A DNA stretch of 64,000 bases from Mycolicibacterium sp. HK-90 (GCF_030486405.1 NZ_CP129613.1:4278001-4342000); one strand, 5' to 3'; counted from the stretch's first letter, positions 40,317 through 50,448 are shown. The notes: generated by a model not told the origin, from the sequence alone. Translations and numbers: made by a program.

Positions 40317-42341
40317 CTAGCGCGGTTCGGCGTCGCGCCGCGCCATCTCGGCGAGCATCGCGTTGTAGGCCGCCAGGTCGGCGTCGTCGTCGCGATCGGC
40401 GGCCCGGTCCAGCCGCTTGGCGGTGCGCTGGTCACTGCGCCGCCACTGGATCAGCAGCGCCAGCATCACGATCACCAGCGGGACCTCTCCGGCCGCCCAG
40501 GCGATGCCGCCACCGAGATGCTGGTCCCCCAGTAGATCGGTGTGCCAGGGCAGCTGCAATGACTTGTAGAACGTCTCGCCGAGCACGGTCTGCATGCCCA
40601 TCATCACCACGCCGAAGAACGCGTGCAGCGGCAGTGAGGCGAACACCATCCCGACCTTGGCCAGATGCGGGATGGGTCTCGGGGTCGGATCGATGCCGAT
40701 GACGACCCAGTAGAACAGGTAGCCCGACAGCAGGAAGTGCACGTTCATCAGGACATGCGCGGCATGGTTGCTGACCGCGGCGTCGAAGATGCCGCCGAAG
40801 TACAGCCCGTAGAACCCGGCGACGAACAGCACGGTCGCGATGATCGGGTTGGTCAGCACCTGCGACACCCGGGAGTGCAACGCCAGCAGCAGCCATTCCC
40901 GGGGTCCCGGCGGTGCGCCCCGGCCGGCGGCAGGCAGCGCGCGCAGCGCCAGGGTCACCGGGGCGCCCAGCACCAGCAGCACCGGCACCAGCATCGACAG
41001 CAGCATGTGGGCGACCATGTGCATGCTGAACATCGCAGGCATGTAGCGGCCGAGCCCCGACGAGGTGGTGAACAGCAGCACCGCGCAGCCCAGCAGCCAC
41101 GCGAACGTGCGGCCCACCGGCCAGGCGTCGCCACGGCGCCGCAGCCGGTACACCGCTGCCAGGTACAGCACCGCACCCGCGATCGCCGCGGTCCCGAGCA
41201 GCAGGTCGAACCGCCAGTCGAACAACACCCGGGCCACCGTCGGCGGACCGGCGAAGTCGTAACCGATCGCTACCTCGGTCGCGCTGGGGATCCGCGGCTC
41301 GGGCGGCGGTGGGGTGCGGCCCAGCCCGACGGCGACACCGAACGTGACGCCGAACAGCGCGGCCTCGGTCAGGGCCAACCGGATCAACGGTGCGCGCGCA
41401 CCGGGATCGGCGGCCAGGGCAGTCAGGCTGACCCGGCGTTGTCGCCAGCCCAGCACACCCAGCAGCACCAGGGCGACGACCTTGACCACCAGCAACCAGC
41501 CGTAGGTGGTGTGCACCAGATCGGCCGGCTTGATCCGCACCAGCGCGTTGAGCACGCCGCTGATCGCCATCGCCACGAAGCACCACAGGGCCAGTGCCGA
41601 GAATCGGCGCGCGGCCAGCGCGGTGTCGGACCCGTCGGACCCGCCCCGCAGTGCGTGGGCCAGCAGCGCGAGCAGCCCGCCGGCCCACAGCGCGCCGGCC
41701 ACCAGGTGGGCGAACAAGCTGTTGGTGGCCAGGTCGTGAGCGCCACCGGATGAGGAGTGTCCGGTGAGAACCAGCGGCATCAAGGTGAGCAGCGACCCGG
41801 CCAGCAGCACCGGCGTCCAGCCCCACCGCAGGACCGGCAGGCTGGCGATGGTGACGGCAGCGGCCAGGATCGCTGTCCAGCGCCAGGCGACGGCGATGTC
41901 CACGAGACCGGCCGCCGACCACACGTCCGCGGGTGCCAGATGGTCGAGCAGCGGCTGCCCCGACACGTCTGAGACGGTCAACGGGACCAGCAGCGCCGCG
42001 CAGACCGTCCAGACGCCCGACGCCGCCGATCCCAGCCGCAGCGCGCGGTAGCCGGCCACGTCGAGCACGCCGTTGGTCTGCGGTGCCGTGAGGAACGCCG
42101 CGAACAGGAAGGCCCCGACCGCGACGACGGCGGCGATCTCCCCCGCGGCCCGCACGAACGGCAGGCCGTAGGTGGTGACCGGGCCCGGATCGGGCAGGCC
42201 CGTGGCGGTCAGGGCATCGGCCAGCGACAGCGCGCCGATGCCTGCGGCGACCGCCCCGGCCAACAGGCCGACACCGACCAGCACGGGCCACACCGTGCTG
42301 GTGCGCACGCCGGATGTGGTCGCCTGGCCGGGTGAAGTCAT
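40317..42341 (-). CDS. Fused CopD-like and CtaG-like membrane protein (cytochrome oxidase assembly)
   Basis: A 674-residue polytopic membrane protein. The first half (about 1-370) resembles CopD copper-resistance proteins; the second half (about 400-640) resembles CtaG of the caa3 assembly type, with MFSMHMVAHMLLSMLVPVLLV and FLLSGYLFYWVVIGIDPTP. Such fusions (M. tuberculosis Rv0102) deliver copper to cytochrome oxidase or assist its assembly. The His/Met-rich helices are consistent with copper handling. A charged C-terminal tail (RRSDQRTAKRLDRAADRDDDADL) is cytosolic. ATG at 42341 starts after the frame's non-family leader. Confidence 0.86.
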   Translation of the reverse strand: MTSPGQATTSGVRTSTVWPVLVGVGLLAGAVAAGIGALSLADALTATGLPDPGPVTTYGLPFVRAAGEIAAVVAVGAFLFAAFLTAPQTNGVLDVAGYRALRLGSAASGVWTVCAALLVPLTVSDVSGQPLLDHLAPADVWSAAGLVDIAVAWRWTAILAAAVTIASLPVLRWGWTPVLLAGSLLTLMPLVLTGHSSSGGAHDLATNSLFAHLVAGALWAGGLLALLAHALRGGSDGSDTALAARRFSALALWCFVAMAISGVLNALVRIKPADLVHTTYGWLLVVKVVALVLLGVLGWRQRRVSLTALAADPGARAPLIRLALTEAALFGVTFGVAVGLGRTPPPPEPRIPSATEVAIGYDFAGPPTVARVLFDWRFDLLLGTAAIAGAVLYLAAVYRLRRRGDAWPVGRTFAWLLGCAVLLFTTSSGLGRYMPAMFSMHMVAHMLLSMLVPVLLVLGAPVTLALRALPAAGRGAPPGPREWLLLALHSRVSQVLTNPIIATVLFVAGFYGLYFGGIFDAAVSNHAAHVLMNVHFLLSGYLFYWVVIGIDPTPRPIPHLAKVGMVFASLPLHAFFGVVMMGMQTVLGETFYKSLQLPWHTDLLGDQHLGGGIAWAAGEVPLVIVMLALLIQWRRSDQRTAKRLDRAADRDDDADLAAYNAMLAEMARRDAEPR

Positions 42342-42403
42342 GGTCCAAGGGTATGGCGTGGGCCTCGCCACACCCTCCCCGCCAGGCGAAATCCGTCTCT
42401 GCC

Positions 42404-44752
42404 TCAATCCACGGGGTCGCGCTCGGTCCGTCGCTGCTTCTCGCGGAAGTAGAACTGCTCCCGCGCGATCTCGTCGACCTTGTCCATGTCGGCGACGATC
42501 CCGCGCAGCTCGTCGCGGAACGCGTTACGACGGGCCTTCAGATCGGGGCCATTGGACAGCAGGTTCTGATCGGCCGCGACCTGCCGCGCGGTGGCGAACA
42601 ACAGCGCCGAGACCGACTCGTTGCTGCCCACCCGGCCCTGCGCGACGTACTGACGCCCGACACCCAGCGCCCGCTTGGTCAGATCCCGTTCGCCGATCTC
42701 CGGCGGCGCGTCGCGCAGCACGTCGGCGACGATCCCGTAGGCCTCGAAGAACGGCCGCAACATGGCACCCACCAACAGCGGTTGTTTGCCCCGCAGCATC
42801 TGGTAGATCGCCTCGCCGCCGGCGGAGACCTTTTCCTCCCAGTTGTCCAGCCACGACATCTCTTCGGCGACGTTGTCGCGGAAGGCCGCCGAATCGGCGA
42901 AATAGAAATCGAACTTGAGCAGGTCGCGCAGCCGCATCACCTGATCCCAGAACGCCTGCAGCGGATCGCCGGTGGCACGGGCGGCATGGGCCAGCGCCAG
43001 CTCGACGATCGAGGTCTCCTGGAAGGCGTGGATCAGCGAGTTGCGGTAGAACGCGGCCTCCAGTTCGTCCTCGGGCGCGATCCGCCACACCGGCTCACGT
43101 CCGCTGTCGACCAGGGTCACCGGGTGTCCGCCGGAGAGGGCGTCGACGGCCGAGCGCACTCCTTCGGCGGTCCGCAGCCGCAGCGCGCTGTTGGTCATCG
43201 GGGTGTTCTTGCGTTCCAGGTAATCGAGCGAGTCCTGGAGGGTGTGGTGCAGTTGGTCGAGAGTCAGGGCCACGCCCCGGGCACCGAGCAGCAGCGCCGA
43301 AACCAGGTTGGTCGCGTTGACCGGGGTGACCCGCAGGATCCGCCAGGCCACCTCGAACGCCATCTTCTGCATCGCCAGGCGTTTGGCCGCCTCGTCGTGG
43401 GCCATCTCTCCGCCCGGCTCCCCCAGATGCTCGCGCATCGAAACCGCTTCGGGGAAGCGGACATAGATCTTGCCGTAGTTGCGCTCGCCCTGCGCCTTGA
43501 TGAAGTTGTACAGCCAGCTCAGACCCTCGGGCGTCTTCTCGCCGCCGCGGGCATATGCCGCGTACTCCGCGGTCTCGTGCAGCTGGTCGAAACTTATCGA
43601 CACCGGCTGCAGCAGGATGTCGTCGCTGCGGCCGTCGAGGTAGGCGTTCGCCACGTAGGCGAGCAGTCCGAGCTTGGGCGGCAACATCTTTCCGGTGCGC
43701 GACCGGGTGCCCTCGATCGACCAGTTCAGGTTGAACCGCTTCTCCACGATGTAACCGACGTACTGCCGCAGCACGTACTTGTACAGCGGGTCGTCCAGTT
43801 TGCGACGCAGGAAGATGACGCCGGAATGCCGGAACAGCGGGCCCATCAGACCGAACGAAAGGTTGATCCCGGCGAAGGTGTACACCGGCGGAAGCCGGTT
43901 CTCCTGCATGGCCACCGGCACGATGACACCGTCGAGGTAGGACCGGTGGGAGAACAGCAGCACCGCCGGATGTTGTTCCAGGGCATGACGCATCGACTCG
44001 ATCTCGGCGCGGTCGTAGTCGATGCGGGGATCGAAGCCGCGGCTGAAGATGGCCCGGCCCAGGGTCGGGATCAGATCTACCGAGAACCGGCTCCACCCGG
44101 TGGAGAGCTCGTCGAGCATCTCACCGGCCTGCTCCACCGTCGCCCCGGGAATCTGTTCCAGGCCCTGGCGGAAGCGGGCCGAGTCGAGCATCTCCGGTTT
44201 GACCAGCCGCGGAGATTTGTATTCGGGGCCAAGTAACCGAAGCTCGACCCGCTCGATGGCCAGCACCGCCCTGCGCAGCACGAAACGTGCGAATTCCCTT
44301 GGGTTTTCCGCGACGGTCGTCTCACTCCACTGCTTGCGCAGCTCGGATACCTTGGCTGGTTCGCCGGCCACCACCCGGGCCCGGGCCGGGTCCTTACGCA
44401 GGATGCGCCGCTGCAGCATCTCCGGTGGCCGGTAGGTGTCGCGGCCCGAGATCAACCCGACCACCTTCAGCCGCGTCGGCAGCCCGGCGGGCACCCAGAA
44501 CACCCGGACCGGAACCACCAGGCGATCCTCATCGGCTTCCAGTTCCTCGACCAGCCGGGCCACCACCCCGGGTGCCGGTTCGTCGGCCGCGGGCAACTGC
44601 AGCACTTCGACCGTGGAGTCCGGATGCTCGCGCCGCTGCGCCTTGAGCCAGTCGTTGAGCAGTTCGAGTTCGGCCGGCGACGAGACCGATGCCAGCACCA
44701 GTGCGTCGTCGGTGGTGCTGAAGCTGGCGAAATCGTCGACTGCCGAGGTCAC
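42404..44752 (-). CDS. plsB: Glycerol-3-phosphate 1-O-acyltransferase PlsB
   Basis: A 782-residue PlsB (Rv2482c/plsB2 orthologue) that makes lysophosphatidate, the first step of phospholipid and triacylglycerol synthesis. The acyltransferase motif HX4D is H269-D274 (FSHRSYLDG); block III is [11 protein letters not shown] and block II FLRRKL. Length is normal. GTG at 44752 overlaps the stop of the upstream acyltransferase (GTGA). The longer frame upstream runs through the preceding gene in a wrong frame. Confidence 0.95.
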   Translation of the reverse strand: MTSAVDDFASFSTTDDALVLASVSSPAELELLNDWLKAQRREHPDSTVEVLQLPAADEPAPGVVARLVEELEADEDRLVVPVRVFWVPAGLPTRLKVVGLISGRDTYRPPEMLQRRILRKDPARARVVAGEPAKVSELRKQWSETTVAENPREFARFVLRRAVLAIERVELRLLGPEYKSPRLVKPEMLDSARFRQGLEQIPGATVEQAGEMLDELSTGWSRFSVDLIPTLGRAIFSRGFDPRIDYDRAEIESMRHALEQHPAVLLFSHRSYLDGVIVPVAMQENRLPPVYTFAGINLSFGLMGPLFRHSGVIFLRRKLDDPLYKYVLRQYVGYIVEKRFNLNWSIEGTRSRTGKMLPPKLGLLAYVANAYLDGRSDDILLQPVSISFDQLHETAEYAAYARGGEKTPEGLSWLYNFIKAQGERNYGKIYVRFPEAVSMREHLGEPGGEMAHDEAAKRLAMQKMAFEVAWRILRVTPVNATNLVSALLLGARGVALTLDQLHHTLQDSLDYLERKNTPMTNSALRLRTAEGVRSAVDALSGGHPVTLVDSGREPVWRIAPEDELEAAFYRNSLIHAFQETSIVELALAHAARATGDPLQAFWDQVMRLRDLLKFDFYFADSAAFRDNVAEEMSWLDNWEEKVSAGGEAIYQMLRGKQPLLVGAMLRPFFEAYGIVADVLRDAPPEIGERDLTKRALGVGRQYVAQGRVGSNESVSALLFATARQVAADQNLLSNGPDLKARRNAFRDELRGIVADMDKVDEIAREQFYFREKQRRTERDPVD

Positions 44753-46389
44753 GGCCGACCCTTGGTGGTCGACCGGGAGGTTGCGGTATCCGGCTTGGGC
44801 GCAGCCTTTTTCGCGGGCACCTTCTTCGTGGCGCGGCTCGGCGCGGTCTTCTTCGCCGGGGCCTTCTTGGCCGGTGCCCCCTTCTCGGCCGCTGCGGCAC
44901 GGGCCGCGATGTCGACCGTGGGCAGCTCGTCCTGCGGCCAGGATTTCAGCGTGTCCAGGTAGAGCTGGCGGACGGCGGCGATGCGCTCGGTCAGGTTCTC
45001 GACGGTCCAATCGTCCACCGGGATGGGTGGATAGACCGCGACGTCCACGGTGCCGGGGTTGAATGTGCTGGAATCGCGGTGCGCGATCACCTCGGCATTG
45101 CGGATCACGATCGGCACGATCGGGATGCCCGCGGCCATGGCGATGCGGAACGGGCCCTTCTTGAACGGCCCCACCGCGGTGGTGTCGAGCCGGGTGCCCT
45201 CGGGGGCGATCAGGATCGACAATCCCTTGCGGGCCAGCTCTTCCACCCGGTGCAGGCTCTCGACGGCCTTCTCCGGATCGTCGCGATCGATGAACGCCGC
45301 GTCCATGACCTTGCCCAGCGGACCCATCAGCGGGTTGCGCTCGAGCTCCTTCTTCCCGACGCCGGTGAAGTCGACACCGACCAACCGGCCCGCGATCATC
45401 GGGTCGGCCTGATTGCGGTGATTGAAGATGAACACCGCGGGACGTTGCGCGGTCAGGTTTTCCTCGCCGAGGACGTTGAGCTCGATGCCGGTCGTGAGCA
45501 TGAGCAGCTTGCTCCAGTTGGAGGTGAAGAAGTTGACCCCCACGCGCTTGTTACGGGTGAGCAACCCGAGTCCGATCGCACCGGCCGCGACGGTCGGGAT
45601 GGTGGCCAGGCTGGCCAGGGTGCGCAGTTGCGCGACCGGACTGCTGCCGCTGCGACTGCTGAACTTCAGGACCGGCCAGCCACGTTTGGCCGCCACCGCG
45701 GCGAGTTTCCCGGCCGGGTTCGTCGGCCGCGGGTTGCCCACCAGATACATCAGGGCGACGTCCTCGTCGCCGTCGGCGTAGAAGTAGCTCTTGGCGAGAT
45801 CGACGCCGTTGGCCGCCGAGAAGTTCTGCACCGCACGGGCTTTGCCGGCCCCCCATATCACGGGCGTGACGACTTCCCCGGTGATCAGGCCGTCCTCATC
45901 GGTCTCGAACTTGTTGCACAGCACGTTGTCGATGCCCAGGAACCGGGCCACCGGCTCCACCTGGACAGTCAGCGCCGAGGAGCTCAGCACCACGGTGTGG
46001 CCGCGCTCCATGTGAGCGCGCACCATGGCACGCATCTCCGGGTACATGCGGCCCTGCACGTGCTGGACGAACAGGCGCTCGCCCAGCTCATCGAGATCGC
46101 TGAGCGAGTTGCCGCGCAGCATCCGGGCACCCTTGCCGATGAGATCCTCGAACTCCGAGCGCCCCAACTGGTGGTTGAGCCCGGCCTGCACCATCCCGAT
46201 GAACTCGCCGACACCCATCTGGCCGCGGCGCAACCGCTCGCGCGTCATGATCACCCCGGTGAAGCCGGCGACCAGGGTGCCGTCCAGGTCGAAGAACGCG
46301 CCGACCTCCGGCCCCTCCGGGCTGCCCTCGATCTCGGCGAGAGTCCCCGGCAATCGCATCGGCTTGGCGTTGGTCTGCCCTGAACTCAC
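44749..46389 (-). CDS. plsC: HAD phosphatase fused to 1-acylglycerol-3-phosphate acyltransferase (PlsC)
   Basis: A 546-residue bifunctional protein (Rv2483c type). The N-terminal half is a HAD-IB hydrolase: FDLDGTLV with D34 and D36, later [14 protein letters not shown]. The C-terminal half is a PlsC acyltransferase with NHRNQAD (H324 to D329) and APEGTR. Together it could acylate lysophosphatidate and dephosphorylate the product to diacylglycerol, though the HAD activity is unproven. The last 50 residues are Lys/Ala/Pro-rich ([11 protein letters not shown]), like histone-type tails. GTG start at 46389 overlaps the previous stop (GTGA). Confidence 0.93.
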   Translation of the reverse strand: MSSGQTNAKPMRLPGTLAEIEGSPEGPEVGAFFDLDGTLVAGFTGVIMTRERLRRGQMGVGEFIGMVQAGLNHQLGRSEFEDLIGKGARMLRGNSLSDLDELGERLFVQHVQGRMYPEMRAMVRAHMERGHTVVLSSSALTVQVEPVARFLGIDNVLCNKFETDEDGLITGEVVTPVIWGAGKARAVQNFSAANGVDLAKSYFYADGDEDVALMYLVGNPRPTNPAGKLAAVAAKRGWPVLKFSSRSGSSPVAQLRTLASLATIPTVAAGAIGLGLLTRNKRVGVNFFTSNWSKLLMLTTGIELNVLGEENLTAQRPAVFIFNHRNQADPMIAGRLVGVDFTGVGKKELERNPLMGPLGKVMDAAFIDRDDPEKAVESLHRVEELARKGLSILIAPEGTRLDTTAVGPFKKGPFRIAMAAGIPIVPIVIRNAEVIAHRDSSTFNPGTVDVAVYPPIPVDDWTVENLTERIAAVRQLYLDTLKSWPQDELPTVDIAARAAAAEKGAPAKKAPAKKTAPSRATKKVPAKKAAPKPDTATSRSTTKGRP

Positions 46390-47855
46390 TGCGGGACACC
46401 CCCGTTCGCTACCGAGTCGTCGAGTGTGAACGAGGCGGGCGCCGCGCGACCGTCGCCGCCGAGCGCCAGCACCTCGTCGAAGCCGGCCAGCAGGCACCGG
46501 GCGAACAGTGGTCCGTCTGTGATGGCCGCCCTGTCGTAGCGGGCCGTGATGGTGATGTAGCCACCGCGGGAGATGAGCACCACCATCATCGCCACTCCGG
46601 GCAGCGGGCCGATTCCGTAGTGCCGCAGGATCTTCGCCCCGGCGATGTACGTGTCGCCGGGAAACACCGGCACATTGCTGGCCTGCACATCGGAGTTCAC
46701 GACCGACCCGGCCATCGATTCGAGGAACGTGTCGGGCAGCAGGCTGAGCACCGGCGCGATCAGGCCGACGACGTCGATGGCGCGCTCTTCCCGCCTGCTG
46801 GTCATCTGCGAACGCACGGCCCTGATCCGGGTCTCCGCATCGGCGATGCCGACCGGTGCGGCCAGATTCACCCCGGCGAAGCGGTTTCCACCGGCCGGGT
46901 CGTCCTCGGAACGCAGGTTGACCGGCACCGCCATCGGCAGGTTCTGGATCGGGATTCCCATGGCGTCGTGATAGAGCCGGAGCGCACCGCACAGACCGGC
47001 GAGGTAGGCGTCGTTGATCGAGCCACCGGCGGCCTTGGCCGCCCGGTGCAGGTCACCGAACGGCATGTCGATCGCCTCGGTGCGGGTGGACAGGCTGCGC
47101 CGGCGCAGCAGCGGCGACGAATCGGCGGCCGGACCCATCACCCGGGCGCCGGACATCGCGTAGTCGACCGCGCCGCTGACCGCGGACACCGGATCCCGCA
47201 CGACCTTTGTCGCCGCGCGCGCCGCCGAACCGAGCGCGCCGAGCACACCGCCGGCGATGGAGCCGGGCAGCCGGTTGATGCCCTGGCGCATCAGGTCATT
47301 CGGGGACAGGTCCTGCGGGATGGGCACCGGAGGAGTCGGGGTGGGTTCCGGATCGCGTTCCAGGTCGTAGATGCTGGCGAACATCTCCACGAGCCCGACC
47401 CCGTCGGTCACCGCGTGGCTCAGATGCAGGATCGTGGCGGCCTTGCCGTCGGCAAGACCATCGACCAGGGTGGCGCTCCACAGCGGGCGGGTGATGTCCA
47501 TCGGCGATTGCAGGGCCACCTCGGCCAGATCGAATACGTCGCGCAGCGTGCCGGGCTCGGCCACCCGCATCCGCCGCACGTGATAGTCCAGGTTGAAATC
47601 CGGGTCGACGACCCACCGCGGCGCCGCGGTCGGCAAGGTCGGCATCACCACCTTCTGCCGCAGCCGAAGAACCTTGCGCGACGCGTTCTCCATCTTGGTG
47701 CGGAACCGCTCCCAGTCGGGCGCGGTGTCGAGGATCTCGACGCCCATGATCCCGGACCGGGTGCGCGGGTTCGCCTCCCCGCGATGCAGCAGCTGATCGA
47801 CTGCGCTCAGTTCTTCGGGCAGTCCGGCCGCATCCAACTCCGGCACGTCGCTCAT
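46386..47855 (-). CDS. Wax ester synthase/diacylglycerol acyltransferase (WS/DGAT) family protein
   Basis: A 489-residue WS/DGAT-type enzyme (Rv2484c homologue), expected to esterify diacylglycerol or alcohols with acyl-CoA. The active-site motif usually written HHXXXDG reads SHAVTDG here (H147, D151): the second, catalytic His is kept, the first is Ser. Other family blocks (PMAVPVNLRSEDD; NVPVFPGD) are present. Position as first gene of the WS/DGAT - PlsC - PlsB operon fits stepwise triacylglycerol synthesis. GAGGGGAGAGGG precedes the ATG. Confidence 0.9.
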   Translation of the reverse strand: MSDVPELDAAGLPEELSAVDQLLHRGEANPRTRSGIMGVEILDTAPDWERFRTKMENASRKVLRLRQKVVMPTLPTAAPRWVVDPDFNLDYHVRRMRVAEPGTLRDVFDLAEVALQSPMDITRPLWSATLVDGLADGKAATILHLSHAVTDGVGLVEMFASIYDLERDPEPTPTPPVPIPQDLSPNDLMRQGINRLPGSIAGGVLGALGSAARAATKVVRDPVSAVSGAVDYAMSGARVMGPAADSSPLLRRRSLSTRTEAIDMPFGDLHRAAKAAGGSINDAYLAGLCGALRLYHDAMGIPIQNLPMAVPVNLRSEDDPAGGNRFAGVNLAAPVGIADAETRIRAVRSQMTSRREERAIDVVGLIAPVLSLLPDTFLESMAGSVVNSDVQASNVPVFPGDTYIAGAKILRHYGIGPLPGVAMMVVLISRGGYITITARYDRAAITDGPLFARCLLAGFDEVLALGGDGRAAPASFTLDDSVANGGVPQ

Positions 47856-47964
47856 AGCGTGGTCCCTCTCCCCTCCCCTGGCCACCAAGTGCAGCGTCCA
47901 CGCTAGTCCGCCACCGGTGGCCGCGTAGGGCTTTGCCGGGCGTCCGACGCGCGTCACCGCCCCT

Positions 47965-48420
47965 TCACGCCGAGGCACGGGTTTCGTCGGTCGGTGGGAG
48001 GTGTTTGTCCGGTAGGTCGCGAAACGAGGCGGCCGCCAAAATCCGTTTCTGCTGACCGTTCTTGGTCGGCGTGATCCGGAGATTGACGGAGACGCCGTGA
48101 TCGGTGGGCCGGATGTAGTAGCACTCGTCGGTGTCCGGGCAGTAGATGCAGATGACGTCGATCGCGTCCTTGTCCATGGGCGTGCTGTGCGTGCCATGGC
48201 GATCGGCCCAGGTGGACCGGAGGTTGAGTCTGACCGCTCCCGCTTGTGCCGACCGGTACTTCACCTGAATGCGGTGGAAGGTGCCCGCCGCGTACGCCAC
48301 AAGGTCGAACGGCGCATGCTCGGTCGCGGGGAACAGCACGTAAAAACCTTTGCCAACCAGATCGGCATGCGCTTTGGCGACGCCGAGGTCGCCTTTGTCT
48401 TTGGTGTGATGTCGACCCAC
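47965..48420 (-). CDS. PD-(D/E)XK nuclease-like protein of the group I intron endonuclease type
   Basis: A 151-residue protein. KGDLGVAKAHADLVGKGFYV, APFDLVAY and FHRIQVKYRS form a PD-(D/E)XK core: Glu or Asp in helix one, D in FDLV and Q-X-K on the next strand. This layout resembles the I-Ssp6803I-type intron-associated endonuclease family, whose best member sits in a cyanobacterial tRNA intron. Here the gene is free-standing and divergent from a tRNA-Arg gene 100 bases away; the tRNA has no intron. GTG at 48420 is the likely start. Function unknown. Confidence 0.62.
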   Translation of the reverse strand: MGRHHTKDKGDLGVAKAHADLVGKGFYVLFPATEHAPFDLVAYAAGTFHRIQVKYRSAQAGAVRLNLRSTWADRHGTHSTPMDKDAIDVICIYCPDTDECYYIRPTDHGVSVNLRITPTKNGQQKRILAAASFRDLPDKHLPPTDETRASA

Positions 48421-48520
48421 TGACTCGCTCGTTTCATCGGTTGCGGTTCGAGCAGCCCACGTGGTGCATATCCGTTTCGGTAACGACACCCACGCGGTGT
48501 AAATTGTGGTGGTCCGACTT

Positions 48521-48596
48521 GCCCCCGTGGCGCAACGGATAGCGCATCCGGTTTCTACCCGGTAGGTTGCAGGTTCGAATCCTGTCGGGGGTGCCA
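48521..48596 (+). tRNA. tRNA-Arg (anticodon TCT) with several non-Watson-Crick pairs
   Basis: A cloverleaf of 73 bases plus encoded CCA (48594-48596). Anticodon loop TTTCTAC gives TCT. Unusual: the first acceptor pair is G1-T72, the top anticodon-stem pair is a T27-T43 mismatch, and 49-65 is G-T (the last is also in the tRNA-Pro here). D-stem GCGC/GCGC and T-loop TTCGAAT are normal. Probably functional, but weaker than its neighbours. Confidence 0.88.
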
Positions 48597-48682
48597 TCCC
48601 TCGGTCGTTTGACGTCTGCTTCTCGTTCGTAAGCGCACCGTACCCCGCACATCCGACAACGCCATGTCGGTCGAGTGCTCGT

Positions 48683-48950
48683 TCAATACAAAAGGTGAGC
48701 CTGAATCTCACTTGGCTCGTCTGATCCGCAGACGCGCTCGGCAGCACACTCGTTTCGACGTTGGCCTCGCCGGCGTGCCCGCTCGGCGAAAGCGTCAAGC
48801 GCAGCAAGAACTTCAGGTGACCGGCCGTACTCGATTACGCGGTCGATTGGTTGTCTCGACGAGGATTCCCGCCTCGGTGAGTGAGTTGAGGTAGCGGTGC
48901 GCGTTGGTGGATTCGATGCCCAGCTCTTGCGCCAAGAGCACAAGCGTTCA
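48683..48950 (-). pseudogene. Remnant of a Fic-type protein C-terminus (broken reading frame)
   Basis: On the minus strand 48947-48820 reads TLVLLAQELGIESTNAHRYL and on to AGILVETTNRPRNRV, the winged-helix tail seen after Fic domains. Then the frame shifts: the next frame continues SPEVLAALDAFAERARRR, as expected for the same tail, down to a stop near 48683. A stop codon stands just before the remnant (48950-48948) and no catalytic HPFxxGNGR region remains. So a formerly longer gene has been truncated and frameshifted. Confidence 0.55.
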
Positions 48951-49105
48951 CCCCTAGAACCGCTCTCCATCCGTATGATGTCGGCTGATGGTCGACCCCT
49001 GTGTGGGTTGATCCTTGACGCGGCGCGCAGCGCAATCTCCACCAGCGGAAGATTGACGTGCATTAGTGTCCCGATTGTCCTGGTAACCGACGCTTCGGAG
49101 GCGAC

Positions 49106-49594
49106 ATGAGCACCTATCGGACGATCCTTGTCGGGACCGACGGCTCCGACTCATCGCTGCGCGCGGTCCACCGCGCCGGCGAGATCGCCGCGCAGGAGAA
49201 CGCGAAGCTGATCGTCGCGAGCGCTCATCAGCCTGTGGCCGAGAAGGGTGGCTGGTCGCGCCCACCGTCGCCCGATCATGTGGTCGATACCCGCGCTGCG
49301 GACAGCCTCAAGAGCGAGGGCTACCGGATGCACGGCGCGGCCCCGGTCTACGAGATCCTCCAGGTGGCGCGCGACCGCGCGAAGGCCGCCGGTGCCTCGG
49401 ACATCGTCGAGCGTGCGGTCGAAGGTGCCCCGGTCGACGCTCTGGTGAAACTTGCCAAAGAGGTCGATGCAGATCTGATCGTCGTCGGCGACATCGGGCT
49501 GGACTCGGTCGCCGGGCGCCTGTTGGGCTCGGTGCCTGCCACCATCGCCCGGCGCGTGAAGATCGACATCCTCATCGTCCACACCGCGGATTAG
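49106..49594 (+). CDS. Universal stress protein, UspA family
   Basis: A 162-residue single-domain USP. It starts YRTILVGTDGSDSSLRAVHRA and has the nucleotide-loop region VVGDIGLDSVAGRLLGSVP, close to the ATP-binding G-X2-G-X9-G-S pattern, so ATP binding is likely. Such proteins help survival in hypoxia or starvation in mycobacteria. GGAGG precedes the ATG. It converges with the hydrolase gene; the stop codons overlap. Confidence 0.9.
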   Translation: MSTYRTILVGTDGSDSSLRAVHRAGEIAAQENAKLIVASAHQPVAEKGGWSRPPSPDHVVDTRAADSLKSEGYRMHGAAPVYEILQVARDRAKAAGASDIVERAVEGAPVDALVKLAKEVDADLIVVGDIGLDSVAGRLLGSVPATIARRVKIDILIVHTAD

Positions 49595-50424
49595 ATCGGC
49601 ACCCACATCAGCGCACCGTCGTCGGAGATGACGGTGCCTGCCGCCGGGGCGGCGAAATGGGTGCCGAACAGGACGGCCTGATCGTCGACGACGCGCTTCA
49701 GCAGGTGTTCACGCGTCACCGCGGCCGCCGCCGGATCCTCGTCGGGGAGGGCCTGGGCTTCCGGGTGCGTGATCTGGATCGGGTGATGGATGACGTCGCC
49801 ACTGATCACCGCTGTCTCGCCGGCGGATTCGAGCCATACCGCGGTGTGCCCCGGCGTGTGGCCGGGCGTGGCGATCAACCGGATCTCGTCGGTGATCGCA
49901 TGGTCCATCTCGGTCAGCCGCAGAACATCATGTGCGGCAAGCGGTTCGACGGTCTCGGCGGCGGCGCGGTTCGGCGCCGAGGACCGGCGCCACGCGTCGT
50001 ACTCGTCGGCGGTCAGCAGATAGGTCGCATTGGGATAGGTGGGCACCCAGTCCCCGTCGCGCCGGGTGGTGTTGCGCCCGGCATGGTCGAGGTGAAGATG
50101 GGTGCAGACGACGGTGGTCACGTCCGCCGCGGTGAATCCGGCCGCCGCCAAGGACCGGCCGAACTGATCGGGGTCCATGGGGATCTGGTAGGGCAGGTCG
50201 TGGCCCTCCCCGAAACAGCAGTCGACCACCACGAGTTGGTCACCGGATTCGATGAGCAACGACTGGATGGCCACCAACAGATTGCCGGCGTCGTCGACGT
50301 AGTGCGGGCGCAGCCAGTGCGGCAGCTCGGCCGGCAAGCCCCGAAACAACCGGTCCGGCCTGGTCGGCACCACCGTCTCCAGGACGGCGTGCACGGTCAG
50401 GCCGCCGATGGTCCACTTCTGCAT
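49591..50424 (-). CDS. Metallo-beta-lactamase-fold hydrolase
   Basis: A 277-residue MBL-fold enzyme. Zinc motif HLHLDHAG gives H109, H111, D113 and H114; further ligands lie in TPGHTPGHT and in SGDVIHHP. It is close to the lactonase/hydrolase subgroup (AHL-lactonase- or alkyl-sulfate-like), but the substrate is unknown. It is divergent from a GntR regulator (50498) and likely part of the same regulon as the operon at 51339-55981. Confidence 0.85.
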   Translation of the reverse strand: MQKWTIGGLTVHAVLETVVPTRPDRLFRGLPAELPHWLRPHYVDDAGNLLVAIQSLLIESGDQLVVVDCCFGEGHDLPYQIPMDPDQFGRSLAAAGFTAADVTTVVCTHLHLDHAGRNTTRRDGDWVPTYPNATYLLTADEYDAWRRSSAPNRAAAETVEPLAAHDVLRLTEMDHAITDEIRLIATPGHTPGHTAVWLESAGETAVISGDVIHHPIQITHPEAQALPDEDPAAAAVTREHLLKRVVDDQAVLFGTHFAAPAAGTVISDDGALMWVPI

Positions 50425-50434
50425 GGCTCACCGT

Positions 50435-50448
50435 ATGAGACAAATCAT
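50435..50448. promoter_or_regulatory. Inverted repeat between the MBL-fold and GntR genes (candidate operator)
   Basis: ATGA-GACAAA-TCAT, containing on the other strand ATGATTTG. The same eight bases, again within an ATGA...TCAT repeat, lie over the promoter of the CoA ligase operon (51328-51340). The shared word suggests that the GntR product binds both places. Confidence 0.45.

Noticed and set aside
48521..48596. tRNA-Arg as a pseudogene
   Set aside because: Despite unusual pairs, all arms, the anticodon loop, the T-loop and an encoded CCA are present, so a working tRNA is more likely.
49040..49080. Possible DosR (hypoxia) half-site upstream of the universal stress gene
   Set aside because: Only one half (TCGGGAC on the minus strand) fits; the second half of the palindrome is missing, so I do not call it.
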